The position numbers were made by a program, and so were the translations under genes. 64,000 nt of DNA from Elephas maximus indicus. Taxonomy: Eukaryota; Chordata; Mammalia; Proboscidea; Elephantidae. The DNA lies in assembly GCF_024166365.1 (NCBI RefSeq), contig NC_064844.1:310001-374000 (forward strand), written 5' to 3'. How positions within the stretch are numbered: the first letter of the stretch is position 1; every line of letters starts with the position of its first letter. Of this stretch, positions 22,204 to 33,610 are shown one piece after another. A model generated the notes under the pieces. It was given only the letters and a program-made list of their open reading frames with translations, was not told where the DNA came from and made no database searches.

Positions 22204-22617
22204 CAAAACCAAATCCGCTGCCACATGGAGTCGGTCCTGATGCACAGCAACCCTACACAGCCCCACCCCTACACTGCAGAGTAGAGCTGCCTCATCACAG
22301 GGTTTCCAAGGCTGCAAGCTTTACAGGGAAACACTGGTGGCACAGTGGCTAAGAGCTACGGCTGCTAACTAAAAGGCTGGCAGTTTGAATCCACCAAGCA
22401 CTCCCTGGAAACCGTATGGGGCAGTTCTACCCTGTCCTACAGGGTCACTATGAGTCAGAATCGACTCGACAGCAATGGGTTTGGTTTTTTTTTTTTTTCA
22501 GTCTTTACGGAAGCAGGCTGCCACATCTTTCTCCCATGGAGCAGCTGGTGGGTCCAAACTGCCACCTTCTGGTTAGGAGCTGAGCACTTAACCGCTGCGC
22601 CACCAGTGCTCCTTGCA
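22204..22617 (-). mobile_element. AfroSINE, antisense, interrupted at 22327-22498
   Basis: Left part 22204-22326 has 'accaaatccgctgccacatg' and 'cacagggtttccaaggctgc'. The right part resumes at 22499 with 'cagtctttacggaagcaggc', 'catctttctcccatggagca' and head 'gctgcgccaccagtgctcct'. The two halves are contiguous in other copies (compare 51242-51452). Confidence 0.9.
22327..22498 (+). mobile_element. AfroSINE, sense, nested inside another AfroSINE
   Basis: Complete younger copy: 'aaacactggtggcacagtgg', 'ctggcagtttgaatccacca', 'gagtcagaatcgactcgaca', GGGTTTGG and a T15 tail. The host reads CAAGCTTTACAGG just before and CAGTCTTTACGGA just after, a probable target-site duplication. Confidence 0.93.
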
Positions 22618-22827
22618 ACACTGTTAGTCAGGCAGAAACAAACGATGCAGTGGCACTTGCTTTCTAAGAAGTTCTTGATAACCTACAGGTTAGGATGGGA
22701 AACATTTAGGCTCAGCCAGTCTTCTACTACAAAGACCGGAGTACGGAACGAACAGCAACCTCACTGGCAGGGGAGGGAGGCAGAGGTCATACTCACCAAG
22801 CCGATTCTAGGATTCTAGACTTCTCCA

Positions 22828-22983
22828 GGAGGAGCCCTGGTGGCCCAGTGGTTAAGAGATCGGCCACTAACCAAAAGGTCGGCGGTTAGAATCCACCAGC
22901 CACGCCTTGGAAACCCTATGGGGCAGTTCTACTCTGTCTTATAGGGTCGCTATGAGTCGGAATTGACTCGATGGCAACAGGTA
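22828..22983 (+). mobile_element. AfroSINE, sense
   Basis: 'ggagccctggtggcccagtg', 'ggtcggcggttagaatccac', 'gagtcggaattgactcgatg'. Target-site duplication TAGACTTYTCCA at 22816-22827 and 22984-22995. Confidence 0.95.
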
Positions 22984-22995
22984 TAGACTTTTCCA

Positions 22996-23959
22996 ACCAG
23001 AGGGATCACCAGCTTGTTCTGCAGACAACACCATCTATTTCAGCTTCCTCAAGTGCGCCTTCTCTAAGTTATTCATGACAACACAATCAAGCAGAAAGAG
23101 GAATAGTTAGAAAGCAGCATTTCTTTTGGCCTTTGTCTAAAGGAAGCAAACAGAGCTGTATAAGGAACGTAAAGATTGAAAATGACTAAGCATAGGACTT
23201 TCAATTTCACAAAATGTTGATTTTAGAAGAAAAAGTTTTGAATGAATTTACAAGAACTGTATCCCATGTATGTGGGAACACTGGGGTTGTATTGGGTTTC
23301 CAACCATGGAAGCTTTTCCTTCAGGTCTAATGGTCTCCAGTGCTCAGAGAGTCCTGTGTTTATCAAGTACCCAGTATGTATTTGCTGTTGTTGATGACTA
23401 TCACACATAATTCCTGGCTTGCTGCTCACCTTGTAGAGCTAAAACATTCTAGCACTGAGTACAGAAATGAGAAAAACACACACACACAAAAGCCATCTGC
23501 TGAGTGCCCAGGTCTGCCAGCCCAGTCTGGCAGGAGCCACCTCTGGCCTCACCCTCACTGAATTCCATTTCTGAATGTCATTTGATCTGTAGGAGCTGCC
23601 AGGAAGGAGATTAGAAAATGGCACAAAGAAATCTCTCCCAATCCCCGCTACCAGGTCCTATTAAGTGCCCTGCCTGCCACATTGTGTCCGAAGTACAGCC
23701 CTGAAGACTGACTCGGGATCTGTGAGAGAATAATACGGGGTGAGGAATGCAGAAAGGATTTGTAGTTACTGCATGGAGTCAGTCATCAGCCTCTCTAGCT
23801 CCAACAGTTCCCTGCAAACTCCTGGAGGTGCTGCGCAGGGAGGTAGGAAGAGAGATGCTGGATCTTTATTATCTAGGGTTGAATTCTGAGATGGCTTGGG
23901 TTGTGGGAGCCTCTGTTCACAGACAGTAATCATCCCTCACGTCAACACGGCGCTTAAAA
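22996..23959. other. Intronic sequence, nothing recognised
   Basis: No recognised repeat except a short CA run near 23477-23489. No exon of COMMD1 seen. Confidence 0.45.
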
Positions 23960-24065
23960 TTTAAAAAGCCCGTTCACACGCATCATCTCATTTGATCCTT
24001 AGAAGAGACCAAGCCAGAAAGTCCCCTGAACAATGAGCAGGAAGTGACAGACCTTGTACACCTAA
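23960..24065 (+). mobile_element. MIR core fragment
   Basis: 'cacgcatcatctcatttgat' followed by CCTTAGAAGAGACC and a degraded 3' region match the MIR core. Short and old. Confidence 0.55.
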
Positions 24066-24589
24066 GCCCAAGGCAAAACCGTTTCAGCCATACCATCCCC
24101 GGCAGGAAGATCTCATCAGATAGTGCAAGGGATTCTATGGGCTTTGATGTGCTTCTGATTCCATTTAAGGAGAAAAAGAAAGTAAGGTCTCATTCACTTA
24201 AAACTGCCCACGATACTGGAAACTAGAGTTGAAAAGCTCAGTCCCCTGCAGAAGACAAAACAGGCAGTCTGGCTCTCTCTGCAAAGAGATGGGCATTCTT
24301 GCTGGTCTCCATTCACTCAGGAGACGCTGAAAGCAGCGGAGGGAACAGAGAGGTCTGCGGGGGCACAGGGAGAGGGCCAAAGCGGTGTAAATCCCCCACC
24401 TGAGGGTGAGGTATGAATCCTCTCTGGACCCTGGAGGAAAATGAAATGCCAAAAAAAAGATTTTTTTCAAAAATCAGCCTGGAAGTCAGGAGTAGGAGAG
24501 ACTGTGGAAGAAGCCTGTCAAATCTGAAGGCATTAGCAAGAGGCATAAACTATACTTAAAGTAATAAAAAAAATTAAAAATAATACTAA
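24066..24589. other. Intronic sequence, nothing recognised
   Basis: Open frames on the minus strand (24198-24546) overlap each other and are unsupported. Confidence 0.4.
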
Positions 24590-24815
24590 TACTAACGAAA
24601 ACCAACAGCGGCTAACATTCACAGAACACATATGAAATGCCAGGCATTACGCTAAATGCTTCGATTCCATTGTTTCATGGTGGTGAAGACAGTTTCACCC
24701 CTTCTCACAGGTGAGGAAAGACGCTGAGTAACCTGTTGAAGGCTGCACAGGTGGGAACTGGGAGTGGCGGTTTTACACCCAGGTCTGTCTGGCTTTAAAG
24801 CCTGAGCACATACCA
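24590..24815 (+). mobile_element. MIR SINE
   Basis: 'cagcggctaacattcacaga', 'atgaaatgccaggcattacg', 'cacaggtgaggaaagacgct', GAGTAACCTGTTGAAGGCTG and 'ccaggtctgtctggctttaa' follow the MIR consensus in order over about 220 bp. Confidence 0.85.
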
Positions 24816-24964
24816 GCTGCACAATCCTGACTCCCATAAATAGATACACAGACACGTCACTAACAGTCATTAAGTACCCACATGTGAGTGTCATTGTGTG
24901 ATTCAGTCAACTTTAACAGAGACTCAGAGAAAAGCTGGGCGTTGACAGCACCATAGCCCAGTCA

Positions 24965-25174
24965 ATGTCCCAGGTAACCAGCTGTCCTGGATTCCGACTC
25001 ACGGCAACCTCTCGCGTGTCAGAGTGAAACTGTGCTCCGCAGGGTTTTCAATGGCAGGTTTTTCAGAAATACACCTCCAGGCCTTTCTTCCAAGGAGCCA
25101 CTGGGTGAACTTGAGCTGCCAATCTTTCAGTTAGAAGCCGAGCACATTAACTGTTTGTACCACCCAGAACTCCG
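24965..25174 (-). mobile_element. AfroSINE, antisense (long subtype, diverged)
   Basis: 'attccgactcacggcaacct', a middle block with GGTTTTTCAGAAATACACC, and head 'ccaaggagccactgggtgaa' to 'accacccagaactcc'. Its last 90 bp closely resemble the next copy. Confidence 0.8.
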
Positions 25175-25185
25175 GTTAATCTATA

Positions 25186-25356
25186 AACCAAAAAACCAAA
25201 CCCACTGCCGTCAAGTTAATTCCGACTCGTAGCAACCCTAGAGGACGGAGCAGAACTGCCCCATAGGGTTTCCAAGGAGCCACTGGGTAGACTTGAGCTG
25301 CCAATCTTTCAGTTAGAAGCAGAGCACGTTAACCGTACACACCACCCAGGACCCAA
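25186..25356 (-). mobile_element. AfroSINE, antisense
   Basis: Begins 'aaaccaaacccactgccgtc', then 'cagaactgccccatagggtt', then switches to a head segment like its neighbour ('ccaaggagccactgggtaga ... cacccagg'). GTTAATCTAYA flanks it at 25175-25185 and 25357-25367. Confidence 0.85.
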
Positions 25357-25367
25357 GTTAATCTACA

Positions 25368-26799
25368 GTGGCCTCTAGGAACATCTGGATAGGCAATGAG
25401 GACACCCTAGCAGTGTCTGGAAGGTTTCTATCACCAGCTCTGCATGAACACAGTAGTGTGACCGGGTGGCAGAATAGCCGGTTAACACGTGCATGTGACC
25501 CCAGCAGAGAAGCATACCAGAAAGACACTGAGTTCTGACCATCAGACAAGATGGCCTATCCTTTCCTCTCACTTTCTCTAAGTGGGGGTAGGGGTGGGGG
25601 GGTTCAGTTTTATATCATATATATGTAGGTACACACATACACTTATGCCCATCAGGAGAGCTGGAGGCAAAGCTGACCTTTGTTATATGCACTAATATCA
25701 TTGTCGGGCTTCTTGAAAGAGATTCCTTCTACCATTGCCCCAAAGTTAGAGCCAGTAGAACCAAAACATCTACTTAAACCTGAGGTTTTTCCAGTCTATA
25801 CTCAGCAGGAATTCCCAATTCTGCCCTATTGTCTGACCCTAAGAATACCAAGTTACTTATCTTAAAAAAAAAAAAAAAAAATCACATCAGTGCTTTTGGA
25901 ATGCAAAAAGAGAAATACACTAAATTGTGAGTTTAAACCTTTAATATTCTTCACATCTGGCCCACATCTATTCCTTGGTCAAGTCAAGGGTAGTGGCCTG
26001 GTTGGTGTGAAGGTAAAGAGAACCCTCGAGGATGCCACAAAGAGCATAATTCACTCATACACAATTAAGGCTTGACAGACAACCACCTAAGATGAAGAGA
26101 GGGCAGACAGCATATACGCTATTGTGAATAAAAATAAACGAACATAAATAGTAAAAATAAGTAATTCTTCTCAATTTTGTAATCTGTCCTCTCATTTAAA
26201 AGAACATATTTACCATTCTATCCAAGATTAAGTTCAGTTAACCAGAAATACAAACTACCTAAAAGGTCAAAAGAAATGGGTTAAATATCAGCCAAAACAA
26301 CTATTTTGAAGAAAAGTGAGCTATGTTTCAAAAAGAAAACAACCAGTTTTTGGTAAAATTATAATCTCTACTTCCTCTACTTGCTTTTGCCAGGGGAAAA
26401 AGGATGAGTAGGATATGGCCCTAAGTCCTGGCTGAGACGTCTCAGTTTGGCTTTGTTGGTTTCTGCTGCTCTTAGTTTGTTATATAATCTCAAACACACA
26501 AAGAAACGGTAAAAATAGGACAAGGAACAGCAAGGCCCCTCATGTACTCTTTATCCAGAGTCACCAATTGTTCACTGCTTTACATTTTGCCACATTTGGT
26601 TTAATTCAGTATTTTCTAAACACAGGGTGTAGTATGTTGAAATATGTACTAAACTGGAAGGCAATTAAGGACATTTGGCTTCTATTTCAAGGACATCTTA
26701 GGCCAGTAACTTCTCACGGTCTCCTCATCTATGTACATTTGGTCTTAAAGTAAGTGTCTGTAGTTAATAAGTCCCCAAATCCTCCTTCTAATGCCTCCT
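25368..26799. other. Intronic sequence, nothing recognised
   Basis: AT-rich, A19 run near 25863. No gene or named repeat. Confidence 0.45.
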
Positions 26800-27320
26800 A
26801 AATACTGCACAGATATTGATTTTCCTAATTATAGTTTTTATCATGCCACTGCTGGTGGAAGAACCCTTAAAAGTATCTCTCTGCCCATGGATAAAGTCCA
26901 GGTTCCTTAGCCTACCAGTCAAGGTCCTCCACGATCCAGTTTCACTCTATACCTCTCAGCTTTATTACCACGCATGGCCCTGCTTGGCCCTCTGCTTCAC
27001 ACAACATACAAACAAGGCCAGTCCGCGTTCCCTGCCTGAGCACTACTCCTGTATCTTCTACTCACGTTATTATTCCCACATGGAAAGTCCTTGCTGCATC
27101 TCAGTCTTATACATCTTCCAAGGCCTATATTAAGTCCCGCGTCCTTAATGAAGATTTCCTGGCCACTCCAGTCAACGGGACTCTCCCTCCTCTGAAGTTC
27201 TAGAACACTCGCTAGCTGATGCTATAAACGTGACGATTACTGTACACTACCTTACACTGTCTGATTCTATGTTGTGTGTGAGCCTATCCATCCATCTACT
27301 AGTTTTTATCCCCAGTGAAT
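26800..27320 (+). mobile_element. L2-type LINE 3' region
   Basis: 'tggataaagtccaggttcct', TAGCCTACCAGTCAAGGTCC, 'ctccacgatccag', a CCCTGCCTGAGCAC region and 'ttccaaggcctatattaagt' follow the order of L2 3'-end sequence. Heavily diverged, with no coding capacity. Confidence 0.6.
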
Positions 27321-27327
27321 AGTGGAC

Positions 27328-27495
27328 CGGAGCTTTGGAGTCATACGGATCTAAATTCAACTCAAAATCAAGACTCTACCACTGTGTGGCTGGCTAGCTT
27401 TTGGTTTCCATAGTGATTTTAACAAATTTAGCAGGTACGGTTGTTGTGAGGATTTAATGAGATAATGTATCTAAAATACGTAACACAGTTTTGGG
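27328..27495 (+). mobile_element. MIR SINE
   Basis: 'agctttggagtcatacggat', 'ctaccactgtgtggctggct' and 'gtgaggatttaatgagataa' match MIR in order. Confidence 0.85.
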
Positions 27496-28240
27496 GGATA
27501 ACACTGTATCTTATACCTCTCTGGTTTTACCACAGCACCTCAAGCCCAGCAACATTAAAATAATATTGGTTGGTTAAACAGCATCTCCATGTACTTTCCC
27601 AAAGGAAAAAACTAGTACTTCGCTTCGCTCTGACACTAACACACTGCCTCTAGCAATCTGGTCTGGCCACGGTACTTCGCCACCAGCCTGAAATCAGCAG
27701 CAGAGTGCCCCTTCCTGGATGCTTCTATTGGCTGCCTCCTGAGATCCTGTCACTGCCTGTACTAGCCCAAGAAGTACACGTGACACTGGCTAACAGAACA
27801 ATACCAGACGTGCCCCAGGCAAGTATGTTCCTTCCCACTGAGCTCCGGTGTCACCCTGGCCAGGGCAACGGGGTGAAGAGTCTGAAAGGACACCAAACAA
27901 AACTCCAGGCTAGACTGCCAAGAATGTGAACCTACTTAGGGGACTGCTAATGAATAACTAAAAGCAGGGTCAGGAACTCAGGTGCAAACTCTGTTCTTCT
28001 TGTCAACCGACCATTGTGAGCCCTAAGAAAGAAGAGGAGAATACTCAAATCAAGCAATTTTCTTATAGCCAAATCAAGAGCTAATTTTAATATTCAACCG
28101 TAACACTGAAAAATGAGGAAGTCCACAGTTAGAATGTCCTGATGAGAGGGCAGAGGAGCTGGTATGCAGAGCTCTTCCAGTCTATTGTTTTCATATGATA
28201 ATCTCATTCTCTTCACTCTCTTAGAAAACACCAATAAAAC
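27496..28240. other. Intronic sequence, nothing recognised
   Basis: Single-copy-looking; no coding evidence. Confidence 0.45.
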
Positions 28241-28250
28241 CATTCCATTT

Positions 28251-29912
28251 GGCAAAAGATATGAATAGACACTTCACTAAAGAAGACATTCAGGTAGCTA
28301 ACAGATACATGAGGAAATGTTCATGATCATTAGCCATTATAGAAATGCAGATCAAAACTACGAGATTCCATTTCACTCCAACAAGGCTGGCATTAATCCA
28401 AAAAACACAAAATAATAAATGTTGGAGAGGCTATGGAGAGTCCGGAACACTTAGTGGTGGGAATGTCAAGTGGTACAACCACTTTGGAAATCCATTTGGC
28501 ACTTCCTTAAAAAGCTAGAAATAGAACTACCATATGATCCAGCAATCCCACTCCTTTGAATATATCCTAGAGAAATAAGCGACTTTACACGAACAGATAT
28601 ATGCACACCCATGTTTACTACAGCACTGTTTACATTAGCAAAAAGATGGAACCAATCAAGGTGCCCATCAACGGATGAATGGATAAATAAATTATGGTAT
28701 ATTCACACAATGGAATACTATGCATCAATAAAGAACAGTGAGAATTCTGTGAAACATTTCATAACATGGAGGAACCTGGAAGGCATTATGCTGAGTAAAA
28801 TTAGTTGTAAAAGGACAAATATTGTATAAGACCATTATAAGAACTTAAGAAATAGTTTAAACTGAGAAGAAAACATTCTTTTGTGGTTACGAGAGGAGGG
28901 CGGGTGGGAGGGTGGGAGAGGGGTATTCGCTAATTAGTTGGTAGATAAGACCTACTTTAGGTGAAGGGAAAGACCACACACAATACAGGGGAGGTCAGCA
29001 CAACCAGACTAAACCAAAAGCCAAGAAGTTTCCTGAATAAACTGAATGCTTCGAAGGCCAGCATAGCAGGGGCAGGGGTTTGGGGACCATGATTTCAGGG
29101 GACATCTAAGTCAACTGGCATAATAAAATCTATTAAGAAAACATTCTGCATCCCACTTTGAAGAGTGGCATCTGGGGTCTTAAACGCTAGCAAGCAGCCA
29201 TCTAAGATGCATCAATTGGTCTCAACCCACCTGGATCAAAGGAAAATGAAGAACACCAAGGACAAAAGGCAATTACGAGCCCAAGAGACAAAAAGGGCCA
29301 CATGAACCAGAGTATACATCATTCTGAGACCAGAAGAAGTAGATGGTGCCCGGCTACAACCAATGGCTACCCTTACAGGGAACACAACAGAGAACCCGAG
29401 GGAGCAGGAGAGCAGTGGGATGCAGACCCCAAATTCTCATAAAAAGACCAGACTTAATGGTCTGAGACTGGAAAGACCCCAGTGGTCATGGCCCCCAGAC
29501 CTTCTGTTGCCCCAGGACAGGAACCATTCCCGAAGCCAACTCTTCAGACATGGATTGGACTGGACAGTGGGTCGGAGAGGGATGCTGGTGAGGAGGGAGC
29601 TTCTCGGGTCAGGTGGACACTGAGACTAGGTCGGCGTCTCCTGCCTGGAGGGGAGATGAGAGGGTGGAGGGGGTTAGAAGCTGGCGAAATGGACACGAAA
29701 AGAGAGAGTGGAGGGAGGAGGTGGGCTGCCTCATTAGGGGGAGAGTAACTGGGAGTGGGTAGCCAGGTGTATGTAAGTTTTTGTGTGAGAGACTGACTTG
29801 ATTTGTAAACTTTCACTTAAAGCACAATAAACCAAACCAAACCCAGTGCCATCGAGCTGATTCCAAGTTTAGCGACCCTACGGCACAATAAAAATTATTA
29901 AAAAAAAAAAAA
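28251..29912 (+). mobile_element. L1 LINE 3' end, sense
   Basis: Same layout as the 18 kb copy: 'atgaatagacacttcactaa', the ORF2 C-terminus with KLWYIHTMEYYASIKN (28611-28829 frame), then the 3' UTR with 'cttaaacgctagcaagcagc' and 'tttcacttaaagcacaataa'. Target-site duplication CATTCCATTT at 28241-28250 and 29914-29923. The A-rich tail is itself interrupted by a SINE scrap. Confidence 0.95.
29831..29882 (-). mobile_element. 52-bp AfroSINE 3' fragment inside the L1 tail
   Basis: 'accaaaccaaacccagtgcc' to 'gcgaccctacg' equals the antisense SINE tail. GCACAATAA flanks it on both sides (29822-29830, 29883-29891), so it is a severely 5'-truncated insertion into the L1 poly(A) signal region. Confidence 0.85.
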
Positions 29913-29923
29913 TCATTCCATTT

Positions 29924-30720
29924 ATGCTAAATCAATTCTCTATGACAGAGATTAAAACTAAACAAAACTTAAAAAAAAAAAAAAAGGGTTACAGCAGCTG
30001 GGTCAACCCCTCAAGGCACAGACCCTCCTCGAGATCGGAATCAAAGTTAACTCTGGTGTTTTGTTGTTAGTTGCCATGGAACTGGCTCCACCTCCTGGAG
30101 ACCTTTGTTATTAATTCAAATACTCCATCATTTTCCTTTTGTCAATTAAGCTTCAAATAAAAGTCAAACGTCCCAGGGGGTAAAAAAAATAAAATGAAAC
30201 AAACAAGAAAACTCTTGTACCCCACATTTCAAACGGTGAGGCGGCACCTCCAGCAAAGCTCATGTTCTCACCACTGGCCTGTGATAACGAGGGCTGACAT
30301 CTGTAATCCGAAAAGAGAAAAGAGAATTCTGATGCAAAGCCTTTATTTTATCTCCATCAATGAAGAGTAAAAATACTTTAACATGAACATTAAAACAGAA
30401 CTTCCAAAAATTCTTTCATTTATAGAACAGAAGCCCTAAGTCTGAGGGTGCCTTAGAGAAATACTCACACTTAGACTAAAATGAGGAGCTTTAGAAACGG
30501 AATTTTCATCTAGAGATAAAATTTAAACAGATGAGAATAAAACTGCTGTGCCCTGAAGGTCACTATTATTAGTCCCTGAGGACATAATGGCTCTATTGGG
30601 TATTTCCAGAATGCCATATATACTTTTGCAGACATCCTTAATTCAGGGTGAGAAACACTTCTCAGCTAACTCTACTGCACCACTTAAGAGATCTCAGAAA
30701 TATTGAAACCACTTAAGGTT
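29924..30720. other. Intronic sequence with a short RTE/SINE-tail scrap
   Basis: 30057-30106 ('ttgttgttagttgccatgga ... ctggagacc') resembles the antisense RTE 3' terminus. The rest is unassigned AT-rich DNA. Confidence 0.45.
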
Positions 30721-30907
30721 AGGGAACAGCCCTAGTGGCGCAGTGGCTGCTAACCGAAAGGTCAGCATTTCAAACCCACTAGCCGTTCTGAGGGAGAAAG
30801 ATTTACAGCCTACAGATTTAAAGCCTTGGAAACCCTATGGGGCAGCTCTACTCTGTCCTATGGGGTTGCTATGAGTTGGAACGGACTCCACAGCAAGGGT
30901 TTTTGGT
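30721..30907 (+). mobile_element. AfroSINE, sense, with extra middle block
   Basis: 'cagccctagtggcgcagtgg', then 'ctaaccgaaaggtcagcatt', then an insertion-type block 'agaaagatttacagcctaca' typical of one subtype, then 'ccctatggggcagctctact' and 'gagttggaacggactccaca'. Confidence 0.9.
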
Positions 30908-31049
30908 TAAGGGCAGGGTTAGAAAGTAGTCCCTGTGTGTAAGTCCTGCCCTTTGACAAGTATTTCCCTCTCCCTCTACAAGAAGGTCAAGAAGTGAGCC
31001 CTCTCCATCATTATCCATGGAACCCAAAACAGCATCGTGGGGGGAAAAA

Positions 31050-31195
31050 AATGGCTGGTTTGAGAGTTACACAATTTAAGTTTAGGTTTGACTTGGGAAA
31101 GTCATTTAATTTCTATGAATCTGGTTTCCAAGTCTAAAAGATGGAAAAATCATACCTACTTTATAGGACTGTTCAACGACTAAGTAAGGTGGCCC
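31050..31195 (+). mobile_element. MIR SINE, partial
   Basis: 'ttgggaaagtcatttaattt', 'gtctaaaagatggaaaaatc' and 'tacctactttataggactgt' follow the MIR middle section. Confidence 0.7.
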
Positions 31196-31875
31196 TGGCC
31201 CTTATGCACCCAGCACTGGTCAGGTGTGAGGCCTGCTGGCAACAGGTGGTAATCTCTTCCTACCTTCTTATACCCATCCTGTCCCCTGATATTTTACAAG
31301 AATTCTACTGAATACTTTGTACCAGCTCTGATTTCTTCAAAACAAGCAGTTGCTGTTAATACTGACAGTCATGTGAAAGGCTCTTGGGGCCAAACACTGC
31401 CCCAGAGAAACAAAACAGCTCTCACACGGGGGAACAGTACCAACTGCCTCAGGCCTTTTCAAGCTCCTAACAGAAATTCCTTTCCTGCAGATTTTTACAG
31501 TATTACTTAACATCCTAAGATCCCTGGAAGCTATGAGAATGCTATTGCCTTCTTTCCCTTCTTCATAGAGGCCTTTATTCAGTAAGACCACCTCCTGGAT
31601 TCAAATATTAGGAATCAGAAAAGGCCAGGTTCAACCTTGAAATAACTGGCAAAGCCTCAGAACTGAACACCAAGCCCTTCTTAACCTTTCAGAATCTGGA
31701 TTTCTGTGCTTTCTGTTCTTGAAAATGGCCAATCTGCTGATGTACTGGTTCGAACATGTATGTGTAGCTCCCTCAAGAGCATTATCAAAGAGCTCTTCCT
31801 AGGTAGAAGACGTCTCACTGTGAGACAGGGACAGAAGGCTAGAGAGCCTCAAGGCCGTTGGTCTGGCCCGTTGAT
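31196..31875. other. Intronic sequence, nothing recognised
   Basis: No gene or named repeat. Confidence 0.4.
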
Positions 31876-32585
31876 CTGTGGGGGATGTTACAAGACAACC
31901 CATACATACAGCCCGTAATTCACAAAGTATTACATATCTCTCTCCCAAGTTGTATTTCAGGACCTCACTATGAGGGTGGGATCTTACATATCTCTCTCAA
32001 GTTGTTCTCCAGGACCCCACCATAGGGGGTGGTGTTACTAGACAACCCACATCCTGGCCTCTGACGCATAAAGTTCCACATATCTTTGGCACTGGCTGGC
32101 TTATCTTCCCTACAAGCTGCTTTCCAAAGATGAATAGAATCAGCTGATCCCTGGGGCACGCGCAGTGAAAACGGGTGCGATCTTACAGTCCTGTCAAGTG
32201 GCCGCAGAGACTGCAATGAGGTGACACTGTCCAAACGATTCCACCCTGGGCTCCAGAGGCGAACACACCTAATTTCTTAACCCCTCTATTTCTCAGAAAG
32301 CCCTGCCTTTTCCCCCAAAAGCAACGAATAAAACATGAGATCCTTCCCGCCGAAAACCCCTTATAAACTCCAGGAAAACCTCCATTCAGGGAGAGACTGG
32401 AGGCTAGCATAGGCAGAAGCCCCTCTCCGTCCCTCCCTTCCGAGCTTTTGTTTTCTTCTCTGTCATTAATAAACCTTTGTTCATGTAGAACTTCTGAGCC
32501 TCTCCTGGTCATTCTTGGTCAGTAGAAGGCAAGAACCTAAACAGGACTTGGTCCCAAGCTGGAAAGACTCGTCCTGTAGCAATTG
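31876..32585 (+). mobile_element. Probable solo retroviral LTR (endogenous, class not assigned)
   Basis: Promoter-like GC-richer segment with TATAAACT at about 32362, a downstream AATAAA within CATTAATAAACC at about 32468, and a U5-like end with 'cctctcctggtcattcttgg' and GACTTGGTCCC. The U3 part contains an imperfect internal duplication around 'cttacatatctctctc' (31929 and 31983) with GACAACCCA on both sides. No gag, pol or env remains lie next to it and I could not fix the termini or a target-site duplication. Non-coding relic. Confidence 0.55.
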
Positions 32586-32914
32586 GAGTCCAGAATCTCA
32601 GATCATGACTATTATCCAATAAAGCCGTGCTTCCCAACCTTCCCCACCTCATGGCATAGTCAGCTCTTCAAAGTACTGATGGTTACAGAGGGTTATGGTA
32701 CAAGCAGCATAGAGAGAAGAGGTATAAAAAGATAAACCCATCAGCCGCCTGACCCAGATATTACCACATAAACATAACTGTTTCAACTCCAAGCAGCTTA
32801 AGGTCACTCCCTCACAGGGCTCACCACCCTTTCATACCTAAAGGAGAAAGCAGAAGTCAGAAAAGCAGCCAACTTTTGACTTGGGGCAGCAGGCTCACAA
32901 AACCCTAAGTTAGT

Positions 32915-33610
32915 GAATTAGTCATTAAACACTTATTGAGCATCTTATCCTTCCCAGGGATAGTTCTAGACACTGAGGGTTCAGCTGAAAACAAGACAAT
33001 TTCTGCCTTTGAGGAGTTTACATTCTAGTGAGAAAATAAAGACAATAAGTTTTTTAAAAATTAAAAAGGCATTTTCAGTTATTGAAAAGTTGTTATAAAG
33101 AAAATAAAAAAGATTAATATGACAGAGAGTGACTTGAAGGGAGTGTTATTTTAGCTAGGGTGATCAAGGAATGCCCTCCTAAAGAGGTGACATTTCAGTC
33201 CAACCTATGTGAAGATCTAGAGCTGACCAATACGGTAGCCACATGTGGCTGCTGAGCACTTGAAATGTAGCTAGACCAAAGTATAAATTACACACTGAAT
33301 TCTGAAGAATTAGTACCAAAAAAAAGAAAAAACTTAAAATATAATTAATAATTTCTTAATATTGATTACATGTTGAATTGATACTATCTTGGCTATACTG
33401 GGCTAAGTAAAATATACTACTAAATTTAATTTTACCTGTTTTTACTGTTTAAAATTACGGCTACTAGAAAATTCTAAATTCTATACGTGAATTGCATTAT
33501 ATTTCCATCCAACAGTGGTAGTCTAGAGTAAGAACACTCCGAGAAGTCCTTAAAGGAAGAATAATTATTGGCCAATGTTCAAAATTCTGGAGGTGTCACA
33601 TAAAAATGTA
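32915..33610 (-). mobile_element. Ancient L2-like repeat, interrupted by a hAT element
   Basis: 'aaacacttattgagcatctt', 'agggatagttctagacactg' and 'gaggagtttacattctagtg' read as the reverse complement of an L2-type 3' end; 'gaatgccctcctaaagaggt' and GTGACATTTCAG continue the same mammal-wide unit. It resumes after 33528. Confidence 0.55.
33223..33520. mobile_element. Non-autonomous hAT (Charlie-like, MER58/MER33-like)
   Basis: 'caatacggtagccacatgtg', 'gctgagcacttgaaatgtag', 'gattacatgttgaattgata' and 'gcattatatttccatccaac' match this class of hAT MITEs. The 8-bp flanks ATCTAGAG (33215-33222) and GTCTAGAG (33521-33528) form the 8-bp target-site duplication expected for hAT. Confidence 0.7.
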
